A stretch of DNA of 64,000 nt, from assembly GCF_000829675.1 (NCBI RefSeq), contig NZ_BBRX01000020.1, forward strand, positions 58,070 to 122,069. Reading direction: 5' to 3'. Positions 49,379 through 57,867 of the stretch are shown piece by piece (position 1 is the stretch's first letter; the number at the start of each line of letters is the position of its first letter). Below the pieces are notes generated by a model. That model was not told where the DNA came from, searched no databases, and was given only the letters and a program-made list of their open reading frames with translations. This DNA is from Acinetobacter rudis (GTDB lineage: Bacteria > Pseudomonadota > Gammaproteobacteria > Pseudomonadales > Moraxellaceae). A program made the position numbers and the translations under genes.

Positions 49379-51976
49379 TTAATGTTCCTCTACAGCATGG
49401 CAGCTGCTATTGATTTCGTCGTAGCCCATTTCACGATTACTCAATTTGGGTAATGTAAATTGACATTGCTCAAATGATTCATCGCCCCATTTTGCAATCA
49501 ATACTTGTTCAGATTGCACACCTGTTAAATAAGCCTGTCCGTCTAAACCGACGAGGCCGACACTTTTTTGCGTTTCAGGGTCCAAAATAGAAGCAGCGGT
49601 AGCAACAAATTTATCTTGATAGCTTAAGTTTGCTAATACACTATGACCTGTTTTTACATCAAATTTAACTTTAACAACCGCATTTTTGGTTGGTACAACA
49701 TCGTTGGCGACTGGGCTATCAATATTCATATTCTGACCGAAATCTTCTGCTCGTAAAGCGACACGATTACGATTATAGGCACTACTGCTACTGATGACTG
49801 CGTAGCCAGAACGATCGACTTTAAGACCAGTTTGGTTTTCAAGACGAACACCCTGCGCACCCTTTGCTTCAACCAAGATTGGATTACCATACATCTGTTG
49901 ACCGAAAACAACGCCATCGGAATGGATCAAAATACCCCCATCGATAGACGCTGATGCTTGTTGGTATTGGTCTGCATAGGTATAACCTAAAGATGAGTTG
50001 AATTTTGTACCACGATAGTTAGTATTCAACGCAATTTGATTGTTATTACCTTGTTCTTGGTGACTGACTTGAATTTGCGCACTTAGGTTTTTATCTTCAA
50101 GGAAGCTACCCGATAAAGCACTATTCATGTTCTCACCAAAGCGATCAGAATGCTGATAATTGGTATTGCTCATGAGATCATACTTTTTCAAGGCTGCAAC
50201 ACGATCTAAATTAAAAGTGAAATTTACACCGAAGATGTTTTCGTCATTGTGTAGCATCGACTTGCTATGCTGATAATACATACCATAACTAAAACGTCTA
50301 AAACTCTTGTTATAACCTACTTGCCAGTTTTCTTGATTAAACTCTGCTTGCCAAAAGTCAGTTTTGGCTAAAGTTAAATATAACTGTCCGTAGTCACCTA
50401 ATTCCTGATTAATCGAAACGCTAAATTGATTACGTTTGTTGTAATAGGTTGGTGAGTAGAAATAACGACGACGTTGTTCTTCACTTAATTGCGCTTCATT
50501 ATTGAGGTTGTCTGCTTGATAGTCATATTGATAAAGACCATCTTTGTATTGTGCACGTTCTTGCATTGCATCACTAAAGCTATAATAGTCTTTACTCGAA
50601 TAACGATAACCCACTAAACGAAAGTTAGTTCCGATTGAGTTAAGTGATTTCGCATAAAGAAAGCGAACACTGACCCCATCTTTACTGTCTCCTTGAGCAG
50701 TTTTATTATTTGCATAGGTGAGATCAGTAGATAAGGCACCAAAACTACCCAGTGAAAATGCGAGTCCTGCTGCACCTGAATAGTAATCTTCTGCCGCGAT
50801 GATTCCAGTATAAGGTGTCACAAAGTTATTAACACCATATGCATAGGTGAGCTGACCAAAATATGGATGATAATTTTGGTCGTTACCACTACGGTATTGT
50901 CCTGCAGTAAATTGGAACTTAGATTGCTGTGGGCGAACCATATTCGGTACAGAAGAGTACGGTTGAATGAACTTTCGAACGCGACCATCACTTTCAATCA
51001 CACTAACTTCTAAGTCACCGCTATCATTTGCGGCATATAAATCACGAATAGTGAAATGACCAGCTGCAACATTGGTGCTATAGACGATATAACCATTTTG
51101 TCGAATTTCGACAGTAGCATTACTTTGAGCAGTACCATGAATGGTCGGTGCATAGTTTTGTAAACTGCTCGGGAGCTGCATGCTATCGCTACTGAGCTGG
51201 ATCCCTCTAAAGTTAAAACTATCAAATACATCACTGTTGCTAAAACTGTCACCAATTTCTAAACGCGTTGGAAGTTTGGTCTGGAAATCACGCTCAAGTT
51301 TATTCGATACACTTTGCCAGTGACTATTTTGTCCTGAATATTGAGTAAAATTGGTGTTATTACGATAGCGCCAAGGACCAATATTAAAACCACCATTTAA
51401 AAACAATGAGTTATTGTAGCGATCACTCTCATTACGGTTTTGAAAATAACTGGTGTTGGCTGAGTAGTTTAAAATTACTGCGTGAATACCTTGGTCAAAT
51501 TCAACAGGTGAAACGAAACCGCGTGGATTTTGTGATACGTTGACTTGGGGCAGGGTAATATTTAATTTTTGTTCGCCAATCTGTGGATTGACTTGGGCAT
51601 TAGGAATGACACTGAGATCATAACAACCTTGAGCATTGATTTTTTTCTGTTCTGCTGAAGAAAATAAAATTTTGTATTCATCTATAAAAGCTTGGTCAAG
51701 ACAAGGCTCAACTTGATTGTCTTGATTTTTTGAAAAATGAATAGGACGTTTACCAATATATTGATTATTAATAGAAACAGCGAACTCATATGTACCTGGT
51801 TCAATTGTATAACCATAGTTTAATGCATCAACAGCGACGAGATCAGTCTTATCTTTTAAAAAGTCAGTATTAAACGCAGTGTTCTCTGCATGAGAAACTG
51901 ACAATGTATTGGCGATACAGATCGAGAGCACTGAATACTTCAGTACCGCTGTTAATAATAAGCGTGAAGAGTACAT
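49379..51976 (-). CDS. Fimbrial outer-membrane usher protein (FimD/PapC family)
   Basis: The 865-residue usher has a signal peptide (SVLSICIANTLSVSHA), an N-terminal chaperone-binding domain (FNTDFLKDKTDLVAVDALNY, then GTYEFAVSINNQYIGKRPIH), a 24-strand barrel with plug, and C-terminal domains ending in SNREMGYDEINSSCHAVEEH. Typical blocks include NYSANTSYF and GRVRKFIQPYSSVPNMVRPQ. It assembles and exports pilus subunits across the outer membrane. It lies 13 nt downstream of the chaperone gene and directly before the adhesin gene. Length is normal for the family. Confidence 0.92.
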   Translation of the reverse strand: MYSSRLLLTAVLKYSVLSICIANTLSVSHAENTAFNTDFLKDKTDLVAVDALNYGYTIEPGTYEFAVSINNQYIGKRPIHFSKNQDNQVEPCLDQAFIDEYKILFSSAEQKKINAQGCYDLSVIPNAQVNPQIGEQKLNITLPQVNVSQNPRGFVSPVEFDQGIHAVILNYSANTSYFQNRNESDRYNNSLFLNGGFNIGPWRYRNNTNFTQYSGQNSHWQSVSNKLERDFQTKLPTRLEIGDSFSNSDVFDSFNFRGIQLSSDSMQLPSSLQNYAPTIHGTAQSNATVEIRQNGYIVYSTNVAAGHFTIRDLYAANDSGDLEVSVIESDGRVRKFIQPYSSVPNMVRPQQSKFQFTAGQYRSGNDQNYHPYFGQLTYAYGVNNFVTPYTGIIAAEDYYSGAAGLAFSLGSFGALSTDLTYANNKTAQGDSKDGVSVRFLYAKSLNSIGTNFRLVGYRYSSKDYYSFSDAMQERAQYKDGLYQYDYQADNLNNEAQLSEEQRRRYFYSPTYYNKRNQFSVSINQELGDYGQLYLTLAKTDFWQAEFNQENWQVGYNKSFRRFSYGMYYQHSKSMLHNDENIFGVNFTFNLDRVAALKKYDLMSNTNYQHSDRFGENMNSALSGSFLEDKNLSAQIQVSHQEQGNNNQIALNTNYRGTKFNSSLGYTYADQYQQASASIDGGILIHSDGVVFGQQMYGNPILVEAKGAQGVRLENQTGLKVDRSGYAVISSSSAYNRNRVALRAEDFGQNMNIDSPVANDVVPTKNAVVKVKFDVKTGHSVLANLSYQDKFVATAASILDPETQKSVGLVGLDGQAYLTGVQSEQVLIAKWGDESFEQCQFTLPKLSNREMGYDEINSSCHAVEEH

Positions 51977-51989
51977 ATTGAGTGATCAA

Positions 51990-52688
51990 CTAATCCAATT
52001 GGACAGGAGGCATTTCAATATTTCCTCCATATTCATTAAGGTAGGTGTATGCAATGGTTTTAGTGTTTGCTGGTAAATTACTCAGTACGGTAATCGACTC
52101 ATAGGGTGCAACCATATCCACTTGCATCTGGGTAATAGGCCCAGTTTGACTTCCTAGTCTTAAGTCACCGATTGTGATAAATAGCGGACTGTTATTTTCA
52201 AGCTTTAAACTATTACCTTGAACAGACCAGCGTACTTTCTTGATGGCATCTTCGAGTTGCACATTGACTTGTTTTGGACGATAAAACAGTTTTATTTTAG
52301 TGCGCACAGCCAGCTGTAAGATATTTTCTTCTTCTGGCTTTGGTGGAATCTCTTGAATATTGATCCAGAATTGGCTTTCACGATCAGTCGCTAAACCAGT
52401 ACCTGAATAAATAAATCGTAATGTCGATTCTTTTTGTGGTTCGATTTTGACCAGAGGAGGAGTAACGACAAAGGGTACTTTCGTATCACCATTTGTCGTT
52501 TTGCCGGCTTCTAACCAACTTTGCACCATATAGGGTTTATCTGCATTGTTTTTGAGTGACAGTGTCGCAGCCTTTGCTGAAGCATCATAAATGACGCGAC
52601 TCGCTTGTGCTTGAATGGCGGCATTGCTTTGAGACATAAAACATGTCGTGATCAGGAATACATTGGCAGCAATTGTTCTCAAATACAT
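51990..52688 (-). CDS. Periplasmic fimbrial chaperone (PapD family)
   Basis: The 232-residue chaperone has a signal peptide (VFLITTCFMSQSNA) followed by the two immunoglobulin-like domains of PapD. The conserved line FWINIQEIPPKPEEENILQL, then KIKLFYRP, marks the end of the first domain. It donates a strand to unfolded subunits in the periplasm and delivers them to the usher. It sits between the major subunit and usher genes, the usual order. AAGGA lies about 8 nt before the ATG. Confidence 0.92.
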   Translation of the reverse strand: MYLRTIAANVFLITTCFMSQSNAAIQAQASRVIYDASAKAATLSLKNNADKPYMVQSWLEAGKTTNGDTKVPFVVTPPLVKIEPQKESTLRFIYSGTGLATDRESQFWINIQEIPPKPEEENILQLAVRTKIKLFYRPKQVNVQLEDAIKKVRWSVQGNSLKLENNSPLFITIGDLRLGSQTGPITQMQVDMVAPYESITVLSNLPANTKTIAYTYLNEYGGNIEMPPVQLD

Positions 52689-52708
52689 GATAAGTCCTTA
52701 ATTAGTGC

Positions 52709-53236
52709 TTATTTCTGTTCAAGTGTGATACGAGCAGTAGCATCTGCTTTACCCGCTGTAACTGTGGCGGTCGTAGATTGATAGAAAGATTGCAAATTAA
52801 GTGTTCCATCTTTTTGGCCAGCAGCGACGATCACTTCCGCATTTGGATTACCCGTTGCGCCAGTATTGATGTTGACCAAGTTTGTCATTGAATTCATATT
52901 GGCAATCGCGATACCTACGCCAGTTGCTTCAGATGCTTTTAATAACTTTGGATTTGTTAGATCAGCATCACCTTCAAAATGAAGGTTATAGCTGCCTTCG
53001 ATGCAGTCTGATACTTTTAGGACAAAAGGTTTAGGACTTGATTTGTCACCTACAGCCTGAAACGTAGAAGTTGGCCATTTACCTAAGTCAATTTGACCAT
53101 TTTGTTTACCGTCAACGGTAATTTCACATGCAGCATTAATAATTTGACCAGTAAAGTTAACTTGTCCAGCAGCAGATGCTTGAGTAGACAGTGTAATCGC
53201 AGCTGCACTCGCTAGAACGGTAAGAGCTAATTTCAT
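52709..53236 (-). CDS. Major fimbrial subunit (type 1 pilin family)
   Basis: The 175-residue pilin has a signal peptide (LTVLASAAAITLSTQASA) and the type 1 pilin fold: AGQVNFTGQIINAACEITVD with the first cysteine, VSDCIEGSYNLHFEGDAD with the second, and the C-terminal strand TATVTAGKADATARITLEQK. It polymerises into the pilus rod by donor-strand exchange. It is the first gene of the operon pilin-chaperone-usher-adhesin, and the only rod-type subunit present. GGCGC lies before ATG 53236 rather than a strong ribosome site. Confidence 0.88.
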   Translation of the reverse strand: MKLALTVLASAAAITLSTQASAAGQVNFTGQIINAACEITVDGKQNGQIDLGKWPTSTFQAVGDKSSPKPFVLKVSDCIEGSYNLHFEGDADLTNPKLLKASEATGVGIAIANMNSMTNLVNINTGATGNPNAEVIVAAGQKDGTLNLQSFYQSTTATVTAGKADATARITLEQK

Positions 53237-53621
53237 AAAAGCGCCTTAGTACATAAAAATCTTTGGGGGGAAAACTTGCATTAAATGTGATTCATTAAGA
53301 CAAGTTATTGAAAATATGTGAAGTCATCACATTTTCTTGTATTATAGTGCGTTTTTTGGCTCATTTCGATCATTTTTGCTACATTTATATACATTTTTTA
53401 ACAAACTGCATGAATTTCAATAGCTTATTTTTCAATATTTTTTGTAAACATATTAATTTTTTATATATAAATGGGGGCTGAAATGTATAACAACTTCAGT
53501 GGACACTCTAAAATAAGGTTGTAAAAATATGCCCAGTTAAATGGTTTTTAACGGGTTGTTGAGCGAATTGAGAGAGAGTGAGACGGGATTTATAACCGAC
53601 CTTTAGGTCAAGCTGAAAATG
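53237..53621. other. AT-rich region upstream of the pilus operon
   Basis: About 385 nt without a supported gene. It should hold the pilus promoter on the minus strand. No invertible element or recombinase site was seen, so classic fim-type phase switching is not evident. A 21-residue open frame at 53541-53606 is not convincing. Confidence 0.5.
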
Positions 53622-53655
53622 AAAAAAACCTCAAGTATAAAACTTGAGGTTTTTT
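53622..53655 (-). terminator. Intrinsic terminator of tRNA-Gly copy 2
   Basis: AAAAACCTCAAGT and ACTTGAGGTTTTT form a strong hairpin with T-runs on both sides, at the same place as the terminator of copy 1 and similar to it in sequence. Confidence 0.8.
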
Positions 53656-53663
53656 CTTAAATC

Positions 53664-53739
53664 TGGAGCGGGAAAGGAGACTCGAACTCCCGACCCCAAC
53701 CTTGGCAAGGTTATGCTCTACCAACTGAGCTATTCCCGC
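53664..53739 (-). tRNA. tRNA-Gly (anticodon GCC), copy 2
   Basis: This 76-nt gene is identical to the copy at 18854-18929, including encoded CCA and anticodon GCC. Identity continues for a few bases on each side (53660-53743 in all). Both copies are on the minus strand, so they form an 84-bp direct repeat bounding the segment between them. It probably marks the right end of an accessory region beside the bolA-guaA core genes. Confidence 0.97.
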
Positions 53740-53748
53740 ATGCCGCGT

Positions 53749-53776
53749 ATAATACAATATGTATGATATGGGTCAA
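53749..53776 (-). promoter_or_regulatory. Promoter of tRNA-Gly copy 2
   Basis: On the minus strand, TTGACC (53771-53776) and TATTAT (53749-53754) have a 16-nt spacer, exactly as for copy 1. Confidence 0.75.
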
Positions 53777-53977
53777 GTTATTTTTTTAAAATATTGTTCC
53801 GATTGGATGTTTTGCATCCATATTTGGCTGTTTGAGTGGTTATTTAAACAAGATCTGGCATTAAAACAGAGAGCAGTTGTAGCTTAATCCTCTACATTGT
53901 TGGTGAAGTATTATCTAAATCAAGCGTTAACAGTTATACTCGAAAGCATTTATTTAGGTGCTTAGGATCGGTCTAAC

Positions 53978-54286
53978 ATGAGTCTCGAACAGCAATTGCA
54001 GCAGCAGTTACAGGGTTTGCAGCCAGAATATTTAGAAATCATTAATGAGTCGGCAGGACATGGTGGTTATTTCCCAGGTAAAGAATCCCATTTTAAAGTA
54101 ATTATTGTCAGCAGCATTTTTGCTGGACTACGTTTGGTACAACGTCATCAGAAAGTCTATGCCGCTGCTACGGGATTAGTCGCACCAGGGCAAATTCATG
54201 CTTTAGCAATTCATGCCTATGAGCCAAGTGAATGGCAGGGTCAAGCTCCAGCAAGTCCACTTTGCGCACATGCACCGAAAGATTAA
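53978..54286 (+). CDS. BolA-family protein
   Basis: The 102-residue protein shows the BolA fold: LEIINESAGHGGYFPGKESH, then HFKVIIVSSIFAGLRLVQRH, the helix-turn-helix-like core with the conserved RHQKVY. BolA proteins work with monothiol glutaredoxins in iron-sulfur cluster handling and also influence morphology and biofilm genes. The histidine in RHQKVY is the conserved cluster-ligand position of BolA-Grx complexes. It is 13 nt upstream of a SirB2-type membrane protein gene, an arrangement common in Acinetobacter-like genomes. Confidence 0.88.
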   Translation: MSLEQQLQQQLQGLQPEYLEIINESAGHGGYFPGKESHFKVIIVSSIFAGLRLVQRHQKVYAAATGLVAPGQIHALAIHAYEPSEWQGQAPASPLCAHAPKD

Positions 54287-54299
54287 CTAGGTAGGCACT

Positions 54300-54689
54300 A
54301 TGGAAACGCAACTTTTAATTAAAATTGTTCATATGAGCAGTGTTGCTTTAGCAATGCTGATTTTTGTTTTACGTGCAACAACTCTTTTTGTGGGCACTGT
54401 AAATCAACAGCCGAATCCTAAAGGGCGTGTTGCTTTTGTTGCATTACAACACTTGAGTTATACCGTATTGGTACTTACTGGTGTGGTACTTTTAGTGATG
54501 AAAGATTTTCAAGTACAGCCTTGGTTCTATGCCAAAATTATCTTATTTTTAGTGTTATTGTCGACTCAAATTAAAGCCTATAAACGTGATGAATCGATTA
54601 CGCTACAACAGCGTCACGCTGGTGTTGGGATTGGGGCACTGGTGTTTCTGGCAATTTTAGTTTTGGTGATGATTAAACCAACATTTTAA
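54300..54689 (+). CDS. SirB2-family membrane protein
   Basis: The 129-residue protein has four hydrophobic segments (about 5-30, 46-67, 74-90 and 106-126) and the SirB2 pattern LIKIVHMSSVALAMLIFVLR, with HLSYTVLVLTGVVLLVM and QPWFYAKIILFLVLL. The family is widespread and integral to the inner membrane, named for an invasion-gene regulator region in Salmonella; its function is not known. It is probably co-transcribed with bolA. Confidence 0.85.
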   Translation: METQLLIKIVHMSSVALAMLIFVLRATTLFVGTVNQQPNPKGRVAFVALQHLSYTVLVLTGVVLLVMKDFQVQPWFYAKIILFLVLLSTQIKAYKRDESITLQQRHAGVGIGALVFLAILVLVMIKPTF

Positions 54690-54832
54690 ATTTTGCAATA
54701 TTGTCATACAACAATCTGGGCTGAAAACGATGTTTGTCGTATATATAAGTGAATTCAGTCCAGATGCAAAACTCAAAGTGATTGTATGAGTTATCTTTGC
54801 TGTAGGGATGATCAAAAATAACGAGGGTATTT

Positions 54833-55669
54833 ATGCGTACACGTGTTGTGTTTAATCAAAAAGGCGGTGTGGGGAAGTCGAGTATTGCAGTCAATTTGGC
54901 TGCAATAAGTGCTGAGCAAGGCTTTAAAACTTTATTGATTGATTTAGATCCACAAGCCAATTCAAGCCAATATCTTTTGGGTGATGATGCAACCTATAGT
55001 GCGGATAAACCTGCGCTGTCGCCAAATATCCAAGATTTTTTTAATGAAGTACTGGGTCAACAACAAAGTAAAGGCTTAATAGGCCAAGCGATTGGTTCAT
55101 TATTAAAAGGTCGAAAACCAGAGTTTAGCGACTATATTCATCAGTCACCTTACCAAAATTTAGCAGTATTACCTTCGAGTCCAGATTTGACCAGTTTAGC
55201 TTCAGCACTTGAGGCTAAACATAAAATATATAAATTACGAGATGCGATTCAGTCATTAATAGGACAATACGATCGGATTTATATTGATACACCACCAGCA
55301 TTTAATTTTTTTACCTTATCCGCTTTAATCGCCTCAGATGGTGTACTTATACCCTTTGATTGTGATGTCTTTTCAAAACGTGCACTGTATAGCTTAATTG
55401 AAAATGTCCTCGAGACTCAGGATGATCATAATGAGCATTTGGAAATAGAGGGCATTATTGTCAATCAGTATCAGTCGCAAGCAAAATTGCCACGTGAAGT
55501 GGTACAACAGCTTAAAGAAGAATCCTTACCCGTATTTGAAAATATGTTGCCCTCTTCAGTACTGATGAAAGAGTCACATCATAAAAATATGCCTTTAATT
55601 TATTTAGCTAAAGATCATAAGTTGACGCAGGCATTTAAATCATTGTTCAATGAAATTGAAAAAAAGTAA
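54833..55669 (+). CDS. ParA-family ATPase (chromosomal orphan)
   Basis: The 278-residue protein has the deviant Walker A KGGVGKS (10-16), LLIDLDPQANSS (35-46) and IYIDTPPAFNFF near 148-159, all typical of ParA/MinD ATPases. No parB gene or parS-like site is beside it, so it is not a normal plasmid partition pair. Orphan ParA proteins often position protein complexes, poles or chromosome regions. ACGAGG precedes ATG 54833. It is followed by a small lipoprotein gene 14 nt later, and the pairing may be functional. Confidence 0.87.
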   Translation: MRTRVVFNQKGGVGKSSIAVNLAAISAEQGFKTLLIDLDPQANSSQYLLGDDATYSADKPALSPNIQDFFNEVLGQQQSKGLIGQAIGSLLKGRKPEFSDYIHQSPYQNLAVLPSSPDLTSLASALEAKHKIYKLRDAIQSLIGQYDRIYIDTPPAFNFFTLSALIASDGVLIPFDCDVFSKRALYSLIENVLETQDDHNEHLEIEGIIVNQYQSQAKLPREVVQQLKEESLPVFENMLPSSVLMKESHHKNMPLIYLAKDHKLTQAFKSLFNEIEKK

Positions 55670-55683
55670 TGGTCGAGTAAAGT

Positions 55684-56067
55684 ATGAAAGCAATTAATCT
55701 AGCCCTAGTGGCCGGCGGTGTAGTGCTATTGAGTGCCTGTGCAACAACAGTTAAGCCAACTTATGTGTCGCCTACGCAATACCAATCTTTAACATGTGCG
55801 CAGTTGAGTGAGGAGTTTAACCGCATCCAAACTTATATCAATAACGGTGTACAACCAGCCAAGCGTACAGGTATGGGCGTGGGTTTAGGTGTTGGCGGTG
55901 GTTATGGACGTGGTGGTTGGGGTATCGGACCAACAATTTCAGTCAATATGGGGCAGTCCTCAAATACTAAGAATACTGAACTTTCACGTTTATATGGTCA
56001 ACAAGATGCTCTTTCCCAAGCGGCACAATTTAAAAACTGTGCTTTTGTTCCGAAACGTAAAGCATAA
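55684..56067 (+). CDS. Small glycine-rich lipoprotein
   Basis: The 127-residue precursor has a lipobox LSAC with Cys19 as the lipidation site. A helix with TCAQLSEEFNRIQTYINNGV is followed by a glycine-rich stretch (GMGVGLGVGGGYGRGGWGIG, about 63-82) and a short Ser/Asn-rich part. Such proteins are common envelope components of Acinetobacter with no known role. It lies 14 nt after the ParA gene, so it is probably in the same transcript. I do not recognise a specific family. Confidence 0.8.
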   Translation: MKAINLALVAGGVVLLSACATTVKPTYVSPTQYQSLTCAQLSEEFNRIQTYINNGVQPAKRTGMGVGLGVGGGYGRGGWGIGPTISVNMGQSSNTKNTELSRLYGQQDALSQAAQFKNCAFVPKRKA

Positions 56068-56288
56068 TTCGTGACTAAGTGGGGCAATAGGCGAAGTTTG
56101 TTGTTCCATTTTTATTTCTGAATTTGTTGCAATATGTATATTCTTAACTTACTAAAAAGCTAGCTATTTTCATATCTGATTTACATTAAAGAGCCACTTG
56201 GTTGTGGTTCAGACAAGGAAATACTCTTGTTTCATTGTCAGGCTCATGTTTAAGGTGTGCAACCTTTTCAAACAACGGAGGAGTCTGG

Positions 56289-56888
56289 GTGATTGAGAGT
56301 TGGTTCTTTATTTTTGCTGTAGTCATGGTGCTATTGGTTCCTGATTCTAGCAATGCAATATTGGCGAACTCTGCACATCAACATGGTATTTTAAAAACCT
56401 TAAAATTTTTACCCATTGGAATTTTGAGTTACTTTTACGGTATTAGTCTTTGGGCTTTGATTGTTCATTTGGGATTGCCAGTTTGGCCAGTATTACTGCA
56501 TATTTTGCATGTGTGTAGTGGCTTGTATGTGATTTGCTTAGCTTGTCATTTATGGAAAATTTCGCAATTAGAAGAGCATCATTTAAAGTTCCTAGAATTA
56601 AAATCAAAACATATATTTTTGACAATTTTAAAGAATCCAAAAACTATTTTATTTTCGATTGGAATTTTTCCATTTAAAACTTGGGACTCTTTTGAAAATT
56701 ACATCTGGGTCTTAATTGTATTTTGTGTTTGTTGGATTTTTTGCAGCTTATTTTGGATGTATTTTGGACGGAACTTATTGTCAGGAAAAATTAGAGGTAT
56801 TAGCGCTAATCATTATTATAAAGGATCAGCGCTGTTATTAATGTTTGGTATGTTACCTGTGTTTTTTGGTTTTTTTAGTAAAAATTAA
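56289..56888 (+). CDS. LysE/RhtB-type exporter
   Basis: The 199-residue protein has six hydrophobic segments, and LVPDSSNAILANSAHQHGIL near the start corresponds to the LysE motif (PGP...) in a diverged form. LysE/RhtB proteins export amino acids or derivatives. I chose GTG 56289 because GGAGGAG stands 5 nt before it; the open frame reaches back to 56202, but that extension reads poorly and lacks a ribosome site. It is convergent with the dedA-like gene, the two overlapping by 4 nt. Substrate unknown. Confidence 0.72.
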   Translation: MIESWFFIFAVVMVLLVPDSSNAILANSAHQHGILKTLKFLPIGILSYFYGISLWALIVHLGLPVWPVLLHILHVCSGLYVICLACHLWKISQLEEHHLKFLELKSKHIFLTILKNPKTILFSIGIFPFKTWDSFENYIWVLIVFCVCWIFCSLFWMYFGRNLLSGKIRGISANHYYKGSALLLMFGMLPVFFGFFSKN

Positions 56889-57535
56889 TGTGTAGAGGAT
56901 GTGTTTTTATTTTTTAAAAACTTATGGCGGACGAATTCAAAAACTGCCGGCAATATGCTGAAGATGATGATACCGAAAATAAGATAGGTGAAATTATCTT
57001 TAACAATCGGCATATTGCCAAACCAATAACCTAAAATAATAAATGAACTTACCCAACATAAACCACCAACCACATTGTAACTAATGAAGTATTTATAATT
57101 CATGCTACTTGCGCCAGCAACAAATGGGGCGAATGTACGTGCGAATGGAATAAAGCGTGCGAAGATAATAGTTTTTCCACCGTGACGCTCAAAAAATTGT
57201 TGTGTTTTTACGAGATGTTGTTTATTGATAAAACGTGAGTTTAACTCAAACACACGAGGACCAATATATTTGCCAATATGGTAGTTTAGGGTGTCACCGA
57301 GTACAGCCGCAATAAACAGTAAAATGATGAGGACCCAAGGGTCCATAACCCCAGTAGATGCAGCAAGTGCACCAGCGGCAAATAATAGGCTGTCACCAGG
57401 TAAAAAAGGCATAACGACTAGGCCAGTTTCAACGAAGACAATTAAAAATAAAATAGCGTAAATCCATGCGCCATAATTAACTATAAACTCGTATAAGTGT
57501 TGGTCAATGTGCAGGATAAAATCAATGAGTTCCAT
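56885..57535 (-). CDS. dedA: DedA-family membrane protein
   Basis: The 216-residue protein matches E. coli DedA throughout: FILHIDQHLYEFIVNYGAWI, ETGLVVMPFLPGDSLLFAAG, GGKTIIFARFIPFARTFAPF (the conserved arginine-rich re-entrant segment) and YKYFISYNVVGGLCW. DedA proteins are inner-membrane transporters or flippases linked to envelope integrity and undecaprenyl-phosphate or phospholipid recycling. I start it at ATG 57535 because the family alignment begins there; a 10-codon extension to TTG 57565 is possible. It is convergent with the LysE-type gene. Confidence 0.88.
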   Translation of the reverse strand: MELIDFILHIDQHLYEFIVNYGAWIYAILFLIVFVETGLVVMPFLPGDSLLFAAGALAASTGVMDPWVLIILLFIAAVLGDTLNYHIGKYIGPRVFELNSRFINKQHLVKTQQFFERHGGKTIIFARFIPFARTFAPFVAGASSMNYKYFISYNVVGGLCWVSSFIILGYWFGNMPIVKDNFTYLIFGIIIFSILPAVFEFVRHKFLKNKNTSSTH

Positions 57536-57867
57536 AAAAGCTGAGCCATATAGTCGGTTGTCCAAATCCTAGCAGTCTCCTTGGCTAATGTCAGTATGCA
57601 TATTTAATAAATTATACAAAGTATTAAGCACCTGAATTGAACAAAGGGTTGAGTGAATTTATGCTAGAGCATCCTCTAGTTTATGAATGGAGTTATGTCT
57701 TAAACCTGTTGTAATTAAAGTAAAATTTATATGTTTTTATTCGTGATTTGGGCTTTTATTGACGGTTAAAAAAACTGTCTTGGATAAAGTGACCAAAGCA
57801 TGTGCGCGACTCAAAGAAAAATGCTAGAATGCAGCGCTTATTTCGTTTGCCAATCATAGTGTTGACC
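57536..57867 (+). promoter_or_regulatory. Upstream region of guaA
   Basis: About 330 nt of divergent intergenic DNA. A TTGACG at 57759-57764 with GATAAA at 57783-57788, or an extended -10 TGCTAGAAT at 57822-57830, could start guaA transcription. I cannot choose between them. No riboswitch-like structure is evident. Confidence 0.35.

Noticed and set aside
53541..53606. 21-residue open frame MVFNGLLSELRESETGFITD plus one residue, thought at first to be part of a transposase
   Set aside because: Too short, no ribosome site, no inverted-repeat ends or target duplications nearby.
18854..53739. Whole segment as an integrated phage or ICE
   Set aside because: No integrase, excisionase, structural or conjugation gene is present, so only a tRNA-bounded accessory segment is claimed.
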